Assembly: GCF_002920915.1 (NCBI RefSeq)
Contig: NZ_PQVF01000015.1
Span: forward strand, 19,686 to 83,685
Direction of reading: 5' to 3'
Origin: Solitalea longa
GTDB taxonomy: Bacteria > Bacteroidota > Bacteroidia > Sphingobacteriales > Sphingobacteriaceae
Length of the DNA: 64,000 nucleotides
Part shown: piece by piece, positions 19,265 through 27,579 of the stretch
Layout of the letters: each line of letters opens with the position of its first letter
Numbering within the stretch: the stretch's first letter is position 1
The notes under the pieces: model-generated
Databases searched by the model: none
Told to the model about the DNA's origin: nothing
Seen by the model: the letters and a program-made list of their open reading frames with translations, nothing else
Translations under genes and position numbers: made by a program

Positions 19265-19396
19265 TAACAATAGGCTTCGACTTCGCTCAGCCTGACATTA
19301 AAGCGTCATCCTAGGCCCATTCATCCTGAGCGCAGTCGAAGCTTAGTCATCCTGAGCCTAGTCGAAGCATAGTCATCCTGAGCGGAGTCGAAGGAT
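19265..19396. repeat. Cluster of CTTCGACnnnGCTCAG palindromic repeats (family 1)
   Basis: One forward arm GCTTCGACTTCGCTCAGCC (about 19272) followed by three reverse-oriented copies of TCATCCTGAGCnnAGTCGAAG at about 19322, 19351 and 19373, each linked by CTTAGTCATCC or CATAGTCATCC. The same element forms the large array at 56.5-58.8 kb. It lies directly before the promoter of the MFS gene. Confidence 0.85.
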
Positions 19397-19413
19397 ACTT
19401 CAAAAAAACTCCC

Positions 19414-19421
19414 TACTTTTG
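19414..19421 (+). promoter_or_regulatory. Putative -7 element of the MFS gene
   Basis: TACTTTTG fits TAnnTTTG. It lies 18 bases before the GTG start codon at 19440, implying a very short leader, and immediately after the family 1 repeats. Confidence 0.55.
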
Positions 19422-19439
19422 CACCCTCATTAACGTCCT

Positions 19440-20639
19440 GTGAGTTTGCAAAATAGTCCTGAAAGATCCGAATCGGTTTATAATTTACAATTTGTATTAG
19501 TGTGCATGAGTTCGTTTCTGTTCTCTGCAAGCTTCAATATGCTGATTCCTGAACTTCCCTCCTATCTCACCTCCCTAGGCGGCGCCGAATACAAAGGATT
19601 GATCATTGCACTATTTACATTAACAGCCGGTATTTCCCGGCCATTTAGTGGAAAACTCACCGACACCATAGGAAGAGTACCTGTAATGGCCATCGGTTCA
19701 TTAGTGTGTTTTTTCTGCGGATTTTTGTATCCGGTTTTGACCACGGTTGCAGGCTTCTTATTGCTCAGGCTATTTCATGGTTTTTCAACCGGCTTTAAAC
19801 CCACCGCCACGGCAGCCTACGTAGCCGATTTGATTCCGGTAAAACGATGGGGCGAAGCTATGGGTATTCATGGTTTATTTTTTAGCACTGGTATGGCCAT
19901 TGGCCCGGCTATTGGAAGCTGGATCACTTCGCATTTTTCGATCAATGTTTTATTCTATTGTTCTTCCGTTTTTGCATTATTGTCGATAGCCATACTAATG
20001 AACATGAAAGAAACACTGCGAGACAAACAACGCTTTCATCCTTCACATTTAAAAATAAACCGTAAAGATATTATTGATACTCGGGCACTACCGGCGGCCA
20101 TTATTACCTTTTTAAGTTACATCAGCTATGGCGCCATTCTTACTGTTGTGTCTGATTGGAGCTTACATTTAGGCGTTACCAATAAAGGTTTATTTTATAT
20201 GGTGTTTACCATTGCCTCTTTATTGATCCGGTTTTTAGCCGGTAAAGTTTCCGACCGACACGGACGCATTATCGTCCTAAAAGTGAGCCTCAGCCTGTTA
20301 ATCATGGCCTTGTTGGCAATAGGATTTGCAAAATCGGCAGTTGGACTATTGGCTGCATCCTCTCTTTACGGCGTTTCTACCGGCATGTTGTCACCTACGG
20401 TATCGGCATGGACCGTTGACCTTGGCCATCCTGAACAACGTGGAAAAGCAATGGCTACGATGTATATCGCACTGGAAGCGGGAATTGGCCTCGGTGCATT
20501 ACTTGCCGGCTGGTTATTTATCCATGATTTAAAGATGATCCCGATCACGCTTTATATTTGCGCTGGTATTACCTCTCTGGCATTGATCTATATGCAGATC
20601 AATTTCCCTAAAAATAAACAGACTCGCCAATCCTATTAA
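19440..20639 (+). CDS. MFS transporter (drug/sugar efflux type)
   Basis: Inner-membrane major facilitator superfamily protein of 399 residues with about twelve hydrophobic segments. The loop 2-3 signature appears as GKLTDTIGRVPVM (about residues 72-84) and its repeat in the second half as GKVSDRHGRIIVL; the fifth segment region reads GLFFSTGMAIGPAIGSW. Substrate cannot be predicted; an efflux-type carrier is plausible. The start used is GTG at 19440; an ATG at 19506 would remove 22 residues but leaves the first membrane segment nearly intact, so the start is uncertain. The gene interrupts the uppP-truB-ribF order usually found together in this phylum and is preceded by mobile-type palindromic repeats, hinting at insertion by recombination. 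Confidence 0.9.
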   Translation: MSLQNSPERSESVYNLQFVLVCMSSFLFSASFNMLIPELPSYLTSLGGAEYKGLIIALFTLTAGISRPFSGKLTDTIGRVPVMAIGSLVCFFCGFLYPVLTTVAGFLLLRLFHGFSTGFKPTATAAYVADLIPVKRWGEAMGIHGLFFSTGMAIGPAIGSWITSHFSINVLFYCSSVFALLSIAILMNMKETLRDKQRFHPSHLKINRKDIIDTRALPAAIITFLSYISYGAILTVVSDWSLHLGVTNKGLFYMVFTIASLLIRFLAGKVSDRHGRIIVLKVSLSLLIMALLAIGFAKSAVGLLAASSLYGVSTGMLSPTVSAWTVDLGHPEQRGKAMATMYIALEAGIGLGALLAGWLFIHDLKMIPITLYICAGITSLALIYMQINFPKNKQTRQSY

Positions 20640-20653
20640 ACCAATATTCACAC

Positions 20654-20661
20654 TATCTTTG
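20654..20661 (+). promoter_or_regulatory. Putative -7 element of truB
   Basis: TATCTTTG fits TAnnTTTG, 18 bases before the preferred truB ATG at 20680 and just after the MFS stop. It suggests truB-ribF has its own promoter. Confidence 0.5.
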
Positions 20662-20679
20662 CCCCTGAGGTAATTGAGC

Positions 20680-21456
20680 ATGATTAACGAGAATAATAAT
20701 TTTTCTAACTCTTCAGAAAACAACATAAAAAGATCAAATGGTGATACTACCCCTGACTTTAGCAAGTTTCAGGAGGGAGAGGTATTGTTAATTAATAAGC
20801 CCTACAAATGGACATCTTTTGATGTGGTTGGAAAAATAAGGAATGCCTTTAAACCCACCAAAATAAAGGTAGGTCATGCCGGCACCCTTGACCCACTGGC
20901 CAAAGGCTTGTTAATTATTTGTACAGGCAAGTTCACCAAGAAGATTGACGATTATCAGGCTCAGGAAAAAGAATATACCGGCACCATGGTGTTGGGAGGA
21001 ACAACTCCTTCATACGATATGGAAACGGAGGTAGATGTGCAGTATGATATCAGGCACATTACTCAAGATCAGATTGTGGATAATACAAAGCATTTTATCG
21101 GTGAAATTGAACAGATTGCGCCGGCACATTCTGCAATAAAAATTAACGGGGAAAGAGCGTATGAAAAAGCACGCCGTGGTGAAGAAGTGATCATTAAATC
21201 ACGAAAAGTGACCATCAGTGAATTTGAGATCACCCGTATTGAGTTACCGGAAATTGATTTCCGAGTGGTGTGCACCAAAGGAACTTATATCCGTTCACTT
21301 GCTCATGACTTTGGTAAAAAGCTGAATAATGGAGCCTATTTATCGGCTCTACGCCGCACCCGGATCGGTGAATTTAAAATTGAGAATGCCACCGAAGTAA
21401 TGCAAATGGTGGAAGAGATTAGGAAACAAAAGGAGCCCCTGGACCAAAGGCCATAG
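20680..21456 (+). CDS. truB: tRNA pseudouridine-55 synthase TruB
   Basis: Converts U55 in the T-loop of tRNAs to pseudouridine. Family motifs: INKPYKWTSFDVVGKIR (about residues 35-51), VGHAGTLDPLAKGLL with the catalytic Asp (about 68-82), ERAYEKARRGE and CTKGTYIRSLAHDFG. 258 residues. The ATG at 20680 is preferred; an in-frame TTG two codons upstream is less likely. An N-terminal extension of about 25 polar residues (Asn/Ser rich) precedes the conserved domain. ribF follows after 79 bases. Confidence 0.96.
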   Translation: MINENNNFSNSSENNIKRSNGDTTPDFSKFQEGEVLLINKPYKWTSFDVVGKIRNAFKPTKIKVGHAGTLDPLAKGLLIICTGKFTKKIDDYQAQEKEYTGTMVLGGTTPSYDMETEVDVQYDIRHITQDQIVDNTKHFIGEIEQIAPAHSAIKINGERAYEKARRGEEVIIKSRKVTISEFEITRIELPEIDFRVVCTKGTYIRSLAHDFGKKLNNGAYLSALRRTRIGEFKIENATEVMQMVEEIRKQKEPLDQRP

Positions 21457-21482
21457 TCCTTTGATAAACTTTAAACTATAAA

Positions 21483-21520
21483 ATTATGGACCATGGACTA
21501 TCGACCATGAACTGTAATAC
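21483..21520. repeat. ATGGACCATGG-type inverted repeat between truB and ribF
   Basis: The stretch contains ATGGACCATGGACTAT and GACCATGAACTG. It shares the word ATGGACCATGG with 18366-18376 and looks like another copy of the same intergenic element. Weak evidence. Confidence 0.4.
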
Positions 21521-21535
21521 CTTAAGCATTAACAA

Positions 21536-22468
21536 ATGAACATATACAGAAGTCTTGATGATTTTAAAACTCTTGAGCGCCCGGTAGTTACTCTTGGCAC
21601 TTTTGACGGTGTGCATTTCGGCCATCGCAAAATCATTCAGCGACTTTTAGAAATTGCCCGCTCTATTGACGGAGAAACGGTGTTACTCACCTTTTTTCCT
21701 CATCCACGTATGATCCTGCATCCCGAATCAAACCATCCAAAACTGATCAATACCCTGGATGAAAAGATCGATCTTTTGAAACAGGCAGGTATTCAACACC
21801 TGATCATTATACCTTTCACCCGCGATTTTTCAAACCTCAACTCTTCCGAATTCATTGAAGACATTTTGGTAAAGAAAATAGGAACCAAAAAATTGGTAAT
21901 TGGCTACGACCATCGTTTTGGCAAAGATCGCGAAGGCAGTTTTGAACATCTTAAAATGTATGGCCCGCAATATGGATTTGAGGTAGAAGAGATTCCTGAA
22001 CAGGATGTGAATGACGTTGCGGTAAGCTCAACCAAAATCCGTGAAGCTTTGTTAAAAGGTAATGTTAGCGCAGCGGATGAATTTCTGGGTTATAATTTCA
22101 GATTAAGTGGACGAGTGGTAAAAGGCGACCAGATTGGAAGAAAAATCGGGTTCCCTACTGCTAATCTATATGTAGAAGAAAGTTATAAACTAATTCCCAG
22201 CGACGGTATCTATGCAGTAAAAGTGCACATTGATGAGGAACAGTTTGGAGGAATGCTATACATCGGTCATAGGCCTACAATTAATGGCATGACACACAAC
22301 ATTGAAGTAAACATCTTCAATTTTAACCGCGATATTTATACCCAATCCATCACAATTGAATTTATTGAATTCATTAGAAATGATGAAAAGTTTAACGGTT
22401 TGGAAGAACTTACCGCACAGTTAAAAAAAGATGAGGTTAATGCCAAATCTGTTTTATCCGGTATCTGA
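21536..22468 (+). CDS. ribF: Bifunctional riboflavin kinase / FAD synthetase
   Basis: Phosphorylates riboflavin to FMN and adenylates FMN to FAD. The N-terminal FAD synthetase (nucleotidyltransferase) part has LGTFDGVHFGHRKII (about residues 20-34), LTFFPHPRMIL, and SSTKIREALLKGNV (about 162-175); the C-terminal flavokinase part has GRVVKGDQIGRKIGFPTANL (about 189-208) and IEVNIFNFNRDIY. 310 residues, standard. The usual partner of truB in this phylum. Confidence 0.97.
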   Translation: MNIYRSLDDFKTLERPVVTLGTFDGVHFGHRKIIQRLLEIARSIDGETVLLTFFPHPRMILHPESNHPKLINTLDEKIDLLKQAGIQHLIIIPFTRDFSNLNSSEFIEDILVKKIGTKKLVIGYDHRFGKDREGSFEHLKMYGPQYGFEVEEIPEQDVNDVAVSSTKIREALLKGNVSAADEFLGYNFRLSGRVVKGDQIGRKIGFPTANLYVEESYKLIPSDGIYAVKVHIDEEQFGGMLYIGHRPTINGMTHNIEVNIFNFNRDIYTQSITIEFIEFIRNDEKFNGLEELTAQLKKDEVNAKSVLSGI

Positions 22469-22487
22469 TATCCTCGGGATTTATATT

Positions 22488-22964
22488 TTAACGCGCTGCT
22501 TTTTTAGAACTAACGTAATAGGTTTTCGTTTGCCTGATCATTAATCCTTTTGATCCGGATACAACCTTTTTGTATTCCAGGAAGTTTCCTTGTTTATCTA
22601 AAAAACCAACAAGGCAGGAGTTGGGTTCATGTCCTTTTTTCAAGGCCGGAACCATTTCCATTCCTAATTTTGGAAACACCACTGTATCACTAACTTCAAG
22701 TTCACGGTCAACAACATCCATTCGGTACCAAAAGGTTTTGGGTGTTTCGTACAGCCTTACCGAAAAACGCCAATCATTTAAATCGGCTCCCCTGATTTGT
22801 CCAACATATTTTTGATCAAACACAACAACCGCTTTCTTTGATACAACTGCCCTAGTTTCTTCTACTTTTCCTTCATTCTCAGTCTTATTTTGTTTTAAAG
22901 CTGAAGGTTTACAGGATATTAAAAGGGAAAGTAATACGAAAAATACTAATAGATGCTTATTCAT
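22488..22964 (-). CDS. Hypothetical small lipoprotein
   Basis: 158 residues with a leader ending in a lipobox LLISC (Cys at about residue 18). The mature part has a polar linker (PSALKQNKTENEGKVEE) and a small beta-rich domain with RGADLNDWRFSVRLYETP and PKLGMEMVPALKKGHEPNSC. No known family recognised and no catalytic motif visible. It converges on ribF, with 19 bases between stop codons. Confidence 0.7.
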   Translation of the reverse strand: MNKHLLVFFVLLSLLISCKPSALKQNKTENEGKVEETRAVVSKKAVVVFDQKYVGQIRGADLNDWRFSVRLYETPKTFWYRMDVVDRELEVSDTVVFPKLGMEMVPALKKGHEPNSCLVGFLDKQGNFLEYKKVVSGSKGLMIRQTKTYYVSSKKAAR

Positions 22965-23934
22965 TTAATATGTCTAACAATTTTAAGCTGCAAAGATAAC
23001 AGATTCCAGCTTTTAGATCCTCAATTTTATATAAATAGAAAAGAGACTGCAATTTTTCTAAAAATCAATCCTAACACAACTGTTCAAATTTACTTTCTAA
23101 TGGAATACTGGCACCACTTTGATTATTTGATTGAGAAAAAAATGAAAACTTAGGCTAAAAATTAATAAGTAACAAATTCCTAAAATTATTTTTTTACGTA
23201 GTTAACTCTAAACTTCACTTTTCAATTAAAAAGTGATTATAACTAAAACACCTCCTCAATTAACCCTAACCCGATCGATTTTTTTATTGATCAATTTAAA
23301 AACCTCTTACCATTAGAAATGAGATAATAATTTCTCCAATCAATCCGTTTATTCATTAGTTCTTTTGCTATTTGATTTAAATTATACAGTTTTAAAAAAC
23401 CGGCTAGATTATATAATACTATTAAAAAGATGACTAGTTTTAACTTTACTAAAAGAGGGAAAAATATTTTCTCATAAAACATATTCCTATTTTCTTTATT
23501 TTTACCTTTATTAGTAAAAAAAATTAACAACTTAAATTCTTTTATTTTGCTAGCACCCTAAATCACTTTTGAAATAGCGGTATACAATTAAAAAGATTCG
23601 TTTAAAATCTAATAGTAAAAAAATAAGTAGCATACGATTGGAAGTCTTTTTGCTCTTGTTTATGGTGATCTTCAAAAAAGATCACCTTTTTATTTGTTTT
23701 AAAAAGGAACCTTTTTACCATCCTAATTACTCTTCCACCCCTTTTCTTTTGCAATTGAATTGATATAATTTAAACGCTTGGAATTCCTTGAATTTGAAAT
23801 ACCCCCTCTAAAACAGCATCCATTAGCTATCTTTTTTGATAAATCAATTGAATCTTTTTAATTTTTTTTCGAATAAACAATTATATTCGTAACCATATAT
23901 AAAAATTTCTTTCATTATTGATTGACTTTTAAAC
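22965..23934. other. 970-base AT-rich gap without a convincing gene
   Basis: Very A+T-rich. It contains a terminator-like hairpin at 23664-23696 that follows no recognised gene, and an 80-codon hydrophobic reading frame on the minus strand (23291-23530) that I do not trust. The last 100 bases presumably hold the promoter of the ROK regulator, but no clean TAnnTTTG was found. Confidence 0.5.
23664..23696 (+). terminator. Orphan Rho-independent terminator
   Basis: The 9-bp stem GGTGATCTT / AAGATCACC with a 6-base A-rich loop is followed by TTTTTATTTG. No gene ends near it on either strand: the nearest stop on the plus strand is more than 1 kb upstream. It suggests a short untranslated transcript ending here. 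Confidence 0.6.
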
Positions 23935-25167
23935 ATGAATGCAACGAATACTTTTTTTGAAGAACTCGAAAATGAAAACATTTCGGGTGTAGCATATAAA
24001 AATTTAGATTTAAAGAAAAAGACGATAGGCCATTTTGCAAACATCGGAAATGCCACCATTGCCGATTTATGTAAAGAGTTAAACGCCAGCGCGCCAAAAG
24101 TTACCACTCTCATAAACGACTTGATCAAAGAAGGATTGGTAAAAGATTATGGAAAAATAGATTCAACAGGTGGTCGCAGACCAAATTTATACGGACTAGC
24201 TTCGGAATCGGGCTTCTTTCTTGGCGTTGAAGTGCGCAAATACCATGTAAGCATAGGCTTACTCGACTTTAAAAAAAATCTGGTTAAGGTAACGGAAAAG
24301 ATCCCTTACAGACTTTTTAATACAATGGATTCACTTGATGAACTTTGTTCAATAATTCAAAAATTCATTAACGAGCAACCTATTTCAAAGGATAAAATTC
24401 TGGGAATGGGAATCAACTTATCGGGCCGGGTAAATTTTGCTACCGGTTATAACTACAACTCCTTCTATTTTAGCAATGATGAACCGCTAAGTAAGATCAT
24501 GGAAAGCAAGGTGGGGATTAAAACACTTATCGAAAACGATTCGAGGGCCATGGCTTATGGTGAATATTGCTCGGGTTCGGTTGGTGAGGAAAAAAATGTC
24601 TTATTCGTCAATCTCGATTACGGGATTGGTATGGGTATTTTGATTAATGGTCAGCTATACTATGGTAAATCAGGATATTCTGGTGAGTTCGGACATATCC
24701 CATTTTTCAACAACGAGATATTATGTCATTGCGGCAAAAAAGGTTGTTTGGAAACTGAAGCTTCGGGCGATGCTTTATTAAAACTATTTATTAAGAAAAT
24801 TGAAGAAGGTTCATCAAGTATTGCCATGCGCAATAAAAAGCTTGAGGAGATCCGACTGGATGATATTTTACAGGCTGCCATAAATGATGATGTTTTGGCA
24901 ATTGAACTTTTGGAACAAATCGGCGAAAAAATTGGCAGAGGCGTTGCCCTGCTGATCAACCTTTTCAATCCGGAAATGGTGGTTTTAGGAGGAATGATCG
25001 CTTCTACAGGTAATTATATCCAGCTACCAATTAAAAGTGCCTTAAATAAATATTCACTAAGCCTTGTTAATAACGACACGCAATTAACTATCTCAACACT
25101 GGGTGCAAAGGCCGGTATCGTTGGAGCTTCGTTGCTGGCAAGAAATATGACATTATCCATCGGTTAA
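23935..25167 (+). CDS. ROK-family transcriptional regulator
   Basis: Predicted sugar-responsive DNA-binding protein. The N-terminal ~85 residues form a winged helix (ATIADLCKELNASAPKVTTLINDL in part, then GLVKDYGKIDSTGGRRPNLYGL in part). The ROK sugar-binding fold follows: ENDSRAMAYGEY (about residue 198), DYGIGMGILING (about 223), GEFGHIPF (about 249), the zinc-binding CHCGKKGCLE (about 263-272) and VVLGGMIAS near the end. 410 residues, typical for NagC/XylR-type regulators. Because the kinase-like residues (Asp of END, His of GEFGH) are kept, residual sugar kinase activity cannot be excluded. It converges with the GH92 gene on a shared terminator, so the two are not co-transcribed; control of that mannosidase is possible but unproven. 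Confidence 0.93.
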   Translation: MNATNTFFEELENENISGVAYKNLDLKKKTIGHFANIGNATIADLCKELNASAPKVTTLINDLIKEGLVKDYGKIDSTGGRRPNLYGLASESGFFLGVEVRKYHVSIGLLDFKKNLVKVTEKIPYRLFNTMDSLDELCSIIQKFINEQPISKDKILGMGINLSGRVNFATGYNYNSFYFSNDEPLSKIMESKVGIKTLIENDSRAMAYGEYCSGSVGEEKNVLFVNLDYGIGMGILINGQLYYGKSGYSGEFGHIPFFNNEILCHCGKKGCLETEASGDALLKLFIKKIEEGSSSIAMRNKKLEEIRLDDILQAAINDDVLAIELLEQIGEKIGRGVALLINLFNPEMVVLGGMIASTGNYIQLPIKSALNKYSLSLVNNDTQLTISTLGAKAGIVGASLLARNMTLSIG

Positions 25168-25173
25168 TACCAT

Positions 25174-25210
25174 AAAAAAAGTCCTGATCGAATAAATCAG
25201 GACTTTTTTT
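25174..25210. terminator. Bidirectional terminator between the ROK regulator and GH92
   Basis: Perfect 15-bp stem AAAAAAAGTCCTGAT / ATCAGGACTTTTTTT around a 7-base loop, with A and T runs on the two sides, so it can end transcripts from both converging genes. Confidence 0.9.
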
Positions 25211-25215
25211 ATCAA

Positions 25216-27462
25216 CTATCGGGCTAAACTCATAGCAGGTGGAATTGCCTTTTCATCCGTTCCAAATTTCTTATTAGGTGTTTTACCCATCGTAAATACC
25301 AGCACTCCCCCTTTTAGCATATCGGAATGCGTGATATAAGTTTTATTATACGGTTTTCCATTTAGGCTTGCCGATTGTATATATATATTTTCTTTGGAGT
25401 TATTTACCGCGTTAATGGCAAACGTTCTACCATTGCCCAGGTTGATCTTTGCAGAATTTAGTATCGGACTACCGAAAACATACACCCCACTTGCCGGATT
25501 AACCGGATAAATACCCATCGAACTTAATACATACCAGGCACTCATTTGTCCGCAATCCTCATTACCCGAAAGACCATCAGGTTTTGCGGTATACATGGTT
25601 CTTAAAATTTCTCTCACCCGCGCCTGACTCTTCCAGGGCTGGCCGGCATAATTATATAAATAGGCAATATGATGACTTGGCTCATTACCATGTGCATACT
25701 GACCGATAAACCCAGAAACATCCGGAGATTTATTTGCACCAGTCATTTCTGAACTTACGGTAAACAGCGAATCCAGCTTTGCTACAAATGCCTCTTTACT
25801 TCCAAACAGGTTAATTAAACCTTGAGGGTCATGAGGAACAAACCAGCTATGTTGCCAGGCGTTACCTTCTGTGTACTGCGATTTGGCGCCATGCTCTGAA
25901 AAATATGGATCGAAGTTAGGAACCCATTGACCATCAGAATTTTTGGCTCGCATAAAACCTGTTGATTTGTCGAACAAGTTGGCATAATAACCTGCACGAC
26001 TCATATAAGTGTTATAATCATCGGTTTTACCAAGTTTTTGGGCTACCTGGGCAATACACCAGTCATCATAAGCATACTCAAGTGTGATGGTAACACTTTC
26101 ATCTTTTTTATCCTGAGGTAAATATTTATACTGACGATAAGCATCTGTTCCGCGAATATTTTGCATTGAGCTTGCCTTCATCGCCTCATAGGCTAGCTCG
26201 TAATCAAACCCTTTAAAGCCTTTTAAAATTGCATCGGCAACTACCGGAACCGCATGATAGCCGGTCATACAATTGGTTTCGTTTCCGGCCAGTGGCCATA
26301 CCGGCAATAAGCCCGACTCCTTATAAAATGCCAGAAAAGAATTGATAAAATCAGGAACTCGCTCTGGCTGAACGAGGGTATACAACGGATTTGCGGCTCT
26401 GAACGTATCCCAAAGTGAGAATACTGAATAATCCATAAAGCCTTTTGCCTGATTAACCTGTCCGTTAGGCCCTTTATAATTACCGTTTAAGTCGCTGAAA
26501 AGGGTTGGAGCAACATATGTATGATACAGCGCCGTATAAAAAATCGTTTTATTTTCATCAGTACCACTTACATCTATTTTAGCCAATTCCTTTTCCCAGG
26601 TTTGTTCTGCATTCTTTCGGGTTTTGTCAAAACCCCAGCCTTTTTCAGCCTCTAATGCTTTTAACGCTCCTTCAATATTGGCTGATGAAAGGGCCACTTT
26701 CATTATCACTTGTTCATTTTCTGTAGTGGCAAAAATTAACGATGTAACTACTTTTTTGCCTCTTTCAGCTTTAAAGCCACTCTCCTTTCCATCCTTTACA
26801 ACAGAAAAGCCTAAGATCTTTTTCGAAAGTTGCGCAGCAAAGAATACCCATTGGTCATCAGCCCAACCTTTTGATTTTCGATAACCCACTACAGTAGAGT
26901 CATTTTCAATTTTGAGGTAAGTTTCTACCGGTGAATCCCAGTTAATGGCAAACCCTAGGTCAAATCTTATGGTGGCTATTTCTGATTCTGGAAATGTATA
27001 TCGGTGCCAACCTACATTTTGACTAGCGGTTAATTCTACTTTTATTTTTGAATCATCTAAAAGAACTGAATAATAACCTGGAGAAGCCTTTTCACGGCTA
27101 TGTGAAAAGTGCTCGAGGATCTTTGCTGAGTCAACCAATTTTAAGGTAGGCATAACGGAAATATCAGCTAAATCGCCAATTCCGGTTCCACTTAAGTGTG
27201 TATGACTGAATCCTGTAATTAATGAATCAGTATAATGATAGCCCGAAACCCAGTCCCAACCCTGCGAACCATTATCCGGACTCAATTGCACCATCCCAAA
27301 AGGAACGGTCGCTCCAGGATAGGTGTGTCCATGCCCCCCGGTGCCTATGAAGGGATTCACATAGTCAATTCTCTTGCTTTTTTGCTGTGCAAAAACCTGA
27401 CTTACCGAAATGGCCATCAGCAGCATTAAGAAGAATCTTACTTTGTTTACGTTTATATTCAT
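25216..27462 (-). CDS. GH92 family alpha-mannosidase
   Basis: Exported calcium-dependent exo-alpha-mannosidase, the family that trims alpha-1,2, alpha-1,3 or other mannose linkages from N-glycans and mannans. Signal peptide ends near VFAQQ. Conserved motifs in order: NPFIGTGGHGHTYPGATVPFG (given in part; about residues 36-56), SPDNGSQGWDWVSGYHY, GFSHTHLSGTG, SLWDTFRAANPL, NCMTGYHAVPVV, EGNAWQHSWFVPHD (Glu expected to be the general acid) and GNEDCGQMSAWYVLSSMG (Asp expected to be part of the base). 748 residues, normal for the family. It stands alone rather than in a SusCD locus. The exact linkage cleaved cannot be read from the sequence. Confidence 0.96.
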   Translation of the reverse strand: MNINVNKVRFFLMLLMAISVSQVFAQQKSKRIDYVNPFIGTGGHGHTYPGATVPFGMVQLSPDNGSQGWDWVSGYHYTDSLITGFSHTHLSGTGIGDLADISVMPTLKLVDSAKILEHFSHSREKASPGYYSVLLDDSKIKVELTASQNVGWHRYTFPESEIATIRFDLGFAINWDSPVETYLKIENDSTVVGYRKSKGWADDQWVFFAAQLSKKILGFSVVKDGKESGFKAERGKKVVTSLIFATTENEQVIMKVALSSANIEGALKALEAEKGWGFDKTRKNAEQTWEKELAKIDVSGTDENKTIFYTALYHTYVAPTLFSDLNGNYKGPNGQVNQAKGFMDYSVFSLWDTFRAANPLYTLVQPERVPDFINSFLAFYKESGLLPVWPLAGNETNCMTGYHAVPVVADAILKGFKGFDYELAYEAMKASSMQNIRGTDAYRQYKYLPQDKKDESVTITLEYAYDDWCIAQVAQKLGKTDDYNTYMSRAGYYANLFDKSTGFMRAKNSDGQWVPNFDPYFSEHGAKSQYTEGNAWQHSWFVPHDPQGLINLFGSKEAFVAKLDSLFTVSSEMTGANKSPDVSGFIGQYAHGNEPSHHIAYLYNYAGQPWKSQARVREILRTMYTAKPDGLSGNEDCGQMSAWYVLSSMGIYPVNPASGVYVFGSPILNSAKINLGNGRTFAINAVNNSKENIYIQSASLNGKPYNKTYITHSDMLKGGVLVFTMGKTPNKKFGTDEKAIPPAMSLAR

Positions 27463-27539
27463 GGTATATAAATTGATGTGCCCAATTTAATGCTAAATTG
27501 TTTTAGCAAGAATAAAACAAAGAAAAATTTATCAATATA

Positions 27540-27573
27540 AAACAAACAGAGGCTGATATATTTATTCAGCCTC
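27540..27573 (-). terminator. Terminator of uvrA
   Basis: On the minus strand the stem GAGGCTGA / TCAGCCTC (27549-27556 with 27566-27573) is followed by a T-rich stretch. It lies just past the uvrA stop codon. Confidence 0.7.
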
Positions 27574-27579
27574 CACTTA

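Noticed and set aside
22953..23153. 66-codon frame on the plus strand
   Set aside because: Overlaps the start of the minus-strand lipoprotein and shows no gene-like composition.
23291..23530. 80-codon hydrophobic reading frame on the minus strand
   Set aside because: Very A+T-rich Lys/Leu/Asn/Phe composition expected by chance, no ribosome site, no recognisable family.
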